The notes under the pieces were generated by a model that saw only the letters and a list, made by a program, of their open reading frames with translations, searched no databases and was not told the DNA's origin. The position numbers and the translations under genes were made by a program. Below, one piece after another: positions 31,745 to 34,559 of a DNA stretch of 34,559 nucleotides (its first letter is position 1; every line of letters starts with the position of its first letter). Origin of the DNA: Tenacibaculum aiptasiae (GTDB taxonomy: Bacteria > Bacteroidota > Bacteroidia > Flavobacteriales > Flavobacteriaceae); the NCBI RefSeq assembly GCF_008806755.1, contig NZ_WAAU01000030.1:1-34559 (forward strand). Reading direction: 5' to 3'.

Positions 31745-31749
31745 CTGAT

Positions 31750-33009
31750 ATGGCAAATAAAACTATACGTACTATACTACTATTAATGCTAATAACCATT
31801 TTAGGATTATTTGTTACACAAGTATATTGGTTTAAAAAGTCTTTTTCTCTTGAAGAGAAACAATTTGATGATAAAATAAATATTGCTTTAAGAAATGTAG
31901 CTCATCAGTTATTAATCTTAGAAAAAGATTCAATTTCTACAATTCCACCTGTAACTAAAATTGCTTCTAACGAATTTCTTGTTAAAACAAATACACATTT
32001 TAATATAAATATTCTAGATAAAACTCTTCGAAAAGAATTTTACTCTAGAGACTTAAATATTGATTTTGATTATAACATCATTAAATCTAAAAACAATGAA
32101 ATAATATTAGGGAATACTATTTTTGATGTTACTAAGAATACTGAAATATCTTGCGAAAAAAGAACCTCAGCTGTTGATCTTTTGGATTTCAAAATTATAA
32201 TTAATAATAAAACAGTTTACCTTTTAAACTCTATGGGAATATGGATGTATTCCTCTGTTAGTTTACTTGTTATATTAGCTGTTTTTATTTTTATAATAAT
32301 TTCTATCCTTAAAGAAAAAAAATTAGCACATTTAAGAAACGATTTTGTTAATAATATGACGCATGAGCTAAAAACTCCAATTACAAATATTTCTGTGGCA
32401 TCTGATGCTATAAGAAATAGAAGTAATAAAATGGATACTAATAAATTAGGAAAGTATGCTGATATTATTTATTATGAAAATAATCGATTATTAAACCTTG
32501 TTGATAGCGTACTACAAATTTCTACTATTGAAAAACAAGAAAAATCTTTTTCTTTTCAAGAAATTGATGTCCACGCTATTATAAATAAAGTGTTATTAAG
32601 TTTTGAACCAATCATTGAAAAAAAAGAAGGTAGTATAATAGCTTTTTTGGAAGCCCAAAAATACACTATTAGAGCAGATGAAACTCATTTTACTAATGTT
32701 GTATATAATTTAATTGAAAACGCTATTAAATATGCAAAAGTTCATCCTGAAATTACAATTAAAACGATGAACTTAAACAATGGAATTAATGTCGAAATCA
32801 TTGATAAAGGTATTGGAATGAGTAAGGAAACTCAAGAACGTATTTTTGAAAAATTCTTTAGAGCCGAAAGCGGCAACATACACAATACCAAAGGATTTGG
32901 TTTAGGTTTAAGCTATGTTAAAACAATAATAGAAAAGCATTTAGGGGAAATTACTTTTACTAGTAAAGAGAATTTAGGAACTACGTTTACCATTTTTTTA
33001 CCTATTTAA
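31750..33009 (+). CDS. Sensor histidine kinase, RprX-like
   Basis: This 419-residue inner-membrane kinase has two transmembrane helices (about 8-26 and 165-186) around a periplasmic sensor of roughly 138 residues containing a single Cys. The cytoplasmic part has HisKA with His205 (MTHELKTPITNIS) and HATPase motifs NLIENAIKYA (N-box), DKGIGM (G1), ERIFEKFFRAE (F-box) and GFGLGLSYVKTIIE (G2). All are intact. The architecture and H-box resemble RprX-type kinases of Bacteroides. The cognate response regulator follows after 8 nt. The gene probably starts on a leaderless mRNA and is preceded by the repeat operator. Confidence 0.94.
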   Translation: MANKTIRTILLLMLITILGLFVTQVYWFKKSFSLEEKQFDDKINIALRNVAHQLLILEKDSISTIPPVTKIASNEFLVKTNTHFNINILDKTLRKEFYSRDLNIDFDYNIIKSKNNEIILGNTIFDVTKNTEISCEKRTSAVDLLDFKIIINNKTVYLLNSMGIWMYSSVSLLVILAVFIFIIISILKEKKLAHLRNDFVNNMTHELKTPITNISVASDAIRNRSNKMDTNKLGKYADIIYYENNRLLNLVDSVLQISTIEKQEKSFSFQEIDVHAIINKVLLSFEPIIEKKEGSIIAFLEAQKYTIRADETHFTNVVYNLIENAIKYAKVHPEITIKTMNLNNGINVEIIDKGIGMSKETQERIFEKFFRAESGNIHNTKGFGLGLSYVKTIIEKHLGEITFTSKENLGTTFTIFLPI

Positions 33010-33017
33010 ATTTAATT

Positions 33018-33710
33018 ATGAGTAATCAAAAACATATCTTATTAGTTGAAGACGATGAAAGCATGGGGTTTTTATTAAAAGACAGTTTAGAAAACTATCA
33101 TTTTAATGTGACTCTTTTTCCAAATGGTAAGTTAGCTTTAAACGAATTCCATAAAAATTCTTTTGACATCTGTTTACTAGACGTTATGATGCCTATTATG
33201 GATGGTTTTAGTTTAGCTAAGGAGATAAGAAAAATTAACACTAACATCCCTGTTATTTTTCTAACTGCCAAATCTATGAAAGAAGATAAAATTAATGGCT
33301 TTAAAATTGGTGCTGATGATTATGTAACTAAACCTTTTAATATTGAAGAGTTAGTACTTCGAATTAAAGCTATTTTAAAAAGAAGTTCCGCTGTTCAAAC
33401 ATTTAAAAACATTATTCCTTTTTCCAATTATAGTTTAGATCTTGATAACTTAATTTTAAATTCTAATAATAGTGAAGCTATACAATTAACTCAAAAAGAA
33501 GCTGATATTTTAGCCTTATTCGCTAGAAACAAAAACACTTTACTTAAAAGAGATTATATTTTAAACTCCGTATGGAAAGATGATAATTATTTTATTGGAA
33601 GAAGCTTAGATGTTTTTATTTCCAAGCTTCGAAAACACTTTAAAAATACTACTTCAATTCAAATAAAAAATATACATGGAACTGGTTATAAATTTATAGT
33701 TACTGATTAA
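33018..33710 (+). CDS. OmpR-family response regulator, RprY-like
   Basis: The 230-residue protein has a receiver domain (about 6-117) with acidic pocket Glu11/Asp12, phospho-acceptor Asp55 in LLDVMMP, Thr83 and Lys105 in DYVTKPF. A winged-helix DNA-binding domain (about 130-228) ends in the family motif DVFISKLRKHFKN...IKNIHGTGYKF. It is the partner of the kinase 8 nt upstream and is the natural candidate to bind the direct repeats at 31656-31718. The convergent gene ends only 7 nt away, leaving no room for a terminator in between. Confidence 0.95.
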   Translation: MSNQKHILLVEDDESMGFLLKDSLENYHFNVTLFPNGKLALNEFHKNSFDICLLDVMMPIMDGFSLAKEIRKINTNIPVIFLTAKSMKEDKINGFKIGADDYVTKPFNIEELVLRIKAILKRSSAVQTFKNIIPFSNYSLDLDNLILNSNNSEAIQLTQKEADILALFARNKNTLLKRDYILNSVWKDDNYFIGRSLDVFISKLRKHFKNTTSIQIKNIHGTGYKFIVTD

Positions 33711-33717
33711 ATTCCAA

Positions 33718-34559
33718 CTACATTTTCATAAACTTAGTTTCCTTCTTAAACTTTGTCCCATAAACATTTATAATATACATTCCTACAGATAATTTACTGG
33801 TATCAACTTTAAAGTCTTCTCCATTATAAAATTCTCGTTTTCTATAAATAGACTGTCCGTTAACATCAAAAATATGAATATCAAAAGGATCTCCAATAAG
33901 TGCATAAGTTGAAATAAACAATGTATTTGTAACTGGAACTGGGTATATAGTTATTGAATTTGCATCTACAACATCATTTTCAACCATTACTTTACTTATG
34001 ATTGTACTACAATTTGATGGATTCAATTTCTCACAAATAGTATACTCATAATCGTAAGTACCTGCAGTAGTTCCTGAACTCACTACAATTGTCCCGTCAG
34101 AATTCATTACAATACTTCCATTTAATGGATTAGGAGAAGCTCCTACTGTTAAGTCAATATCTGATACATTTAATAGCAGTCCGTTTAACAAATCATTAGA
34201 TAAAACACTAGTAGTTACTTCTCCCTTTCTTCCATTTATGTTTGTAAAAATTTCTTCTTTTGCTTCAATCATTGAACTATCTACAATTACTTTACTAGTA
34301 ACTGTACTACAGTTTGATGGATTTAATTTCTCACAAATAGTATATTCATAATCATAAGTACCTGCGATAGTTTCTGAACTTACCGTTATCGTACCATCTG
34401 AATTCATTACAATACTTCCTTTTAATGGGTTCGGAGAAGTTCCAGCAATAAAATTGATGTATGAAGTACTATTTAATAATGCCCCATTTAAAAGGTCATT
34501 AGTTAAAACACTTGCTGTAACTCCTCCTACTTTCCCATTGATTCCTGTAAAAGTTTCTG
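33718..34559 (-). CDS. 3' part of a type IX secretion cargo protein with about 100-residue repeats (partial)
   Basis: The frame is open to the right edge of the window, so the 5' end is missing; the visible 280 residues are the C-terminus. Two tandem repeats of 100-101 residues are seen. Each contains VLxNDLLNG, SPNPLxGSIVMNSDGTI, AGTYDYEYTICEKLNPSNCST and SKVxV, similar to Ig-like/cadherin-like adhesin repeats. The last about 75 residues are a type A sorting domain (ITIYPVPVTNTLFIS, FDVNGQSIY, LSVGMYIINVYG, KKETKFMKM), which directs export across the outer membrane. An ATG at 34407 lies inside a repeat and is not the real start. Likely a large surface or secreted adhesin. Confidence 0.9.
   Translation of the reverse strand, partial: ETFTGINGKVGGVTASVLTNDLLNGALLNSTSYINFIAGTSPNPLKGSIVMNSDGTITVSSETIAGTYDYEYTICEKLNPSNCSTVTSKVIVDSSMIEAKEEIFTNINGRKGEVTTSVLSNDLLNGLLLNVSDIDLTVGASPNPLNGSIVMNSDGTIVVSSGTTAGTYDYEYTICEKLNPSNCSTIISKVMVENDVVDANSITIYPVPVTNTLFISTYALIGDPFDIHIFDVNGQSIYRKREFYNGEDFKVDTSKLSVGMYIINVYGTKFKKETKFMKM
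33988..34559 (-). repeat. Tandem coding repeats of about 300 bp
   Basis: Two copies of a 300-303 bp unit encode the Ig-like modules. The DNA for YDYEYTICEKLNPSNCST is nearly identical between copies (compare 34000-34060 with 34300-34360), and one codon is inserted or deleted in the less conserved part. The array continues past the right edge, so the copy number is unknown. Confidence 0.85.

Noticed and set aside
1..34559. tRNA genes, CRISPR arrays, insertion sequences, prophage or att sites
   Set aside because: I looked for cloverleaf arms, regularly spaced repeats, transposase or integrase motifs and terminal inverted repeats, and saw none I could support.

Overview
The window looks like a chromosome segment of a marine Flavobacteriaceae bacterium; a Tenacibaculum/Polaribacter-like genus is my inference. 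The DNA is AT-rich. Several intergenic regions carry the Bacteroidetes promoter form TTG-N19/20-TAnnTTTG. Genes have no obvious Shine-Dalgarno sequences. Family-level markers include a fused SecDF, a C-terminal type IX secretion sorting domain, a BlaI/BlaR1-TonB module, short Crp/Fnr proteins and the thrS-infC-rpmI-rplT order. I see no insertion sequence, prophage, CRISPR array, tRNA or complete rRNA gene. The layout is mostly housekeeping with a regulatory/envelope block on the right.

Region 1 (1-5.7 kb): a promoter at the left edge points out of the window and has the look of a stable-RNA leader. A membrane histidine kinase follows on the minus strand, then the translation operon thrS-infC-rpmI-rplT. 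infC lacks any ATG and probably starts at ATA. The rpmI-rplT spacer can fold two mutually exclusive hairpins. A small coiled-coil membrane protein ends this region.

Region 2 (5.7-13 kb): fhs (one-carbon metabolism), secDF (protein export), a fused hypoxanthine phosphoribosyltransferase-adenylate kinase, and obgE. These are separated by clear intrinsic terminators.

Region 3 (13-24 kb): two paralogous NlpC/P60 cell-wall hydrolases flank a lipoprotein. The minus-strand operon surE-(3-TM protein)-lpxB-nlpC follows, then a secreted protein, the Prc/Tsp protease, an unrecognised ORF, a DUF2797 protein, and a GH3-family enzyme paired with a Crp/Fnr regulator. Directly after the regulator is a perfect FNR-type box in front of a Coq4-like gene.

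Region 4 (24-34.6 kb): three proteins with TonB-like C-terminal domains lie within 7.5 kb. One is the M56 (BlaR1-like) protease in a blaI-blaR1-TPR operon, whose promoter lies under a 36-bp perfect palindrome. Another is divergent from an RprXY-like two-component system, and the spacer holds three 21-bp direct repeats. Between the DUF456 gene and lysS is a strong candidate for a new small RNA of about 105 nt on the minus strand, with promoter, four stem-loops and terminator. The right edge holds the 3' end of a repeat-containing type IX cargo protein.

The most noteworthy items are the small RNA, the FNR-box/Crp/Coq4-like unit, and the direct-repeat operator between the TonB-like gene and its two-component system.
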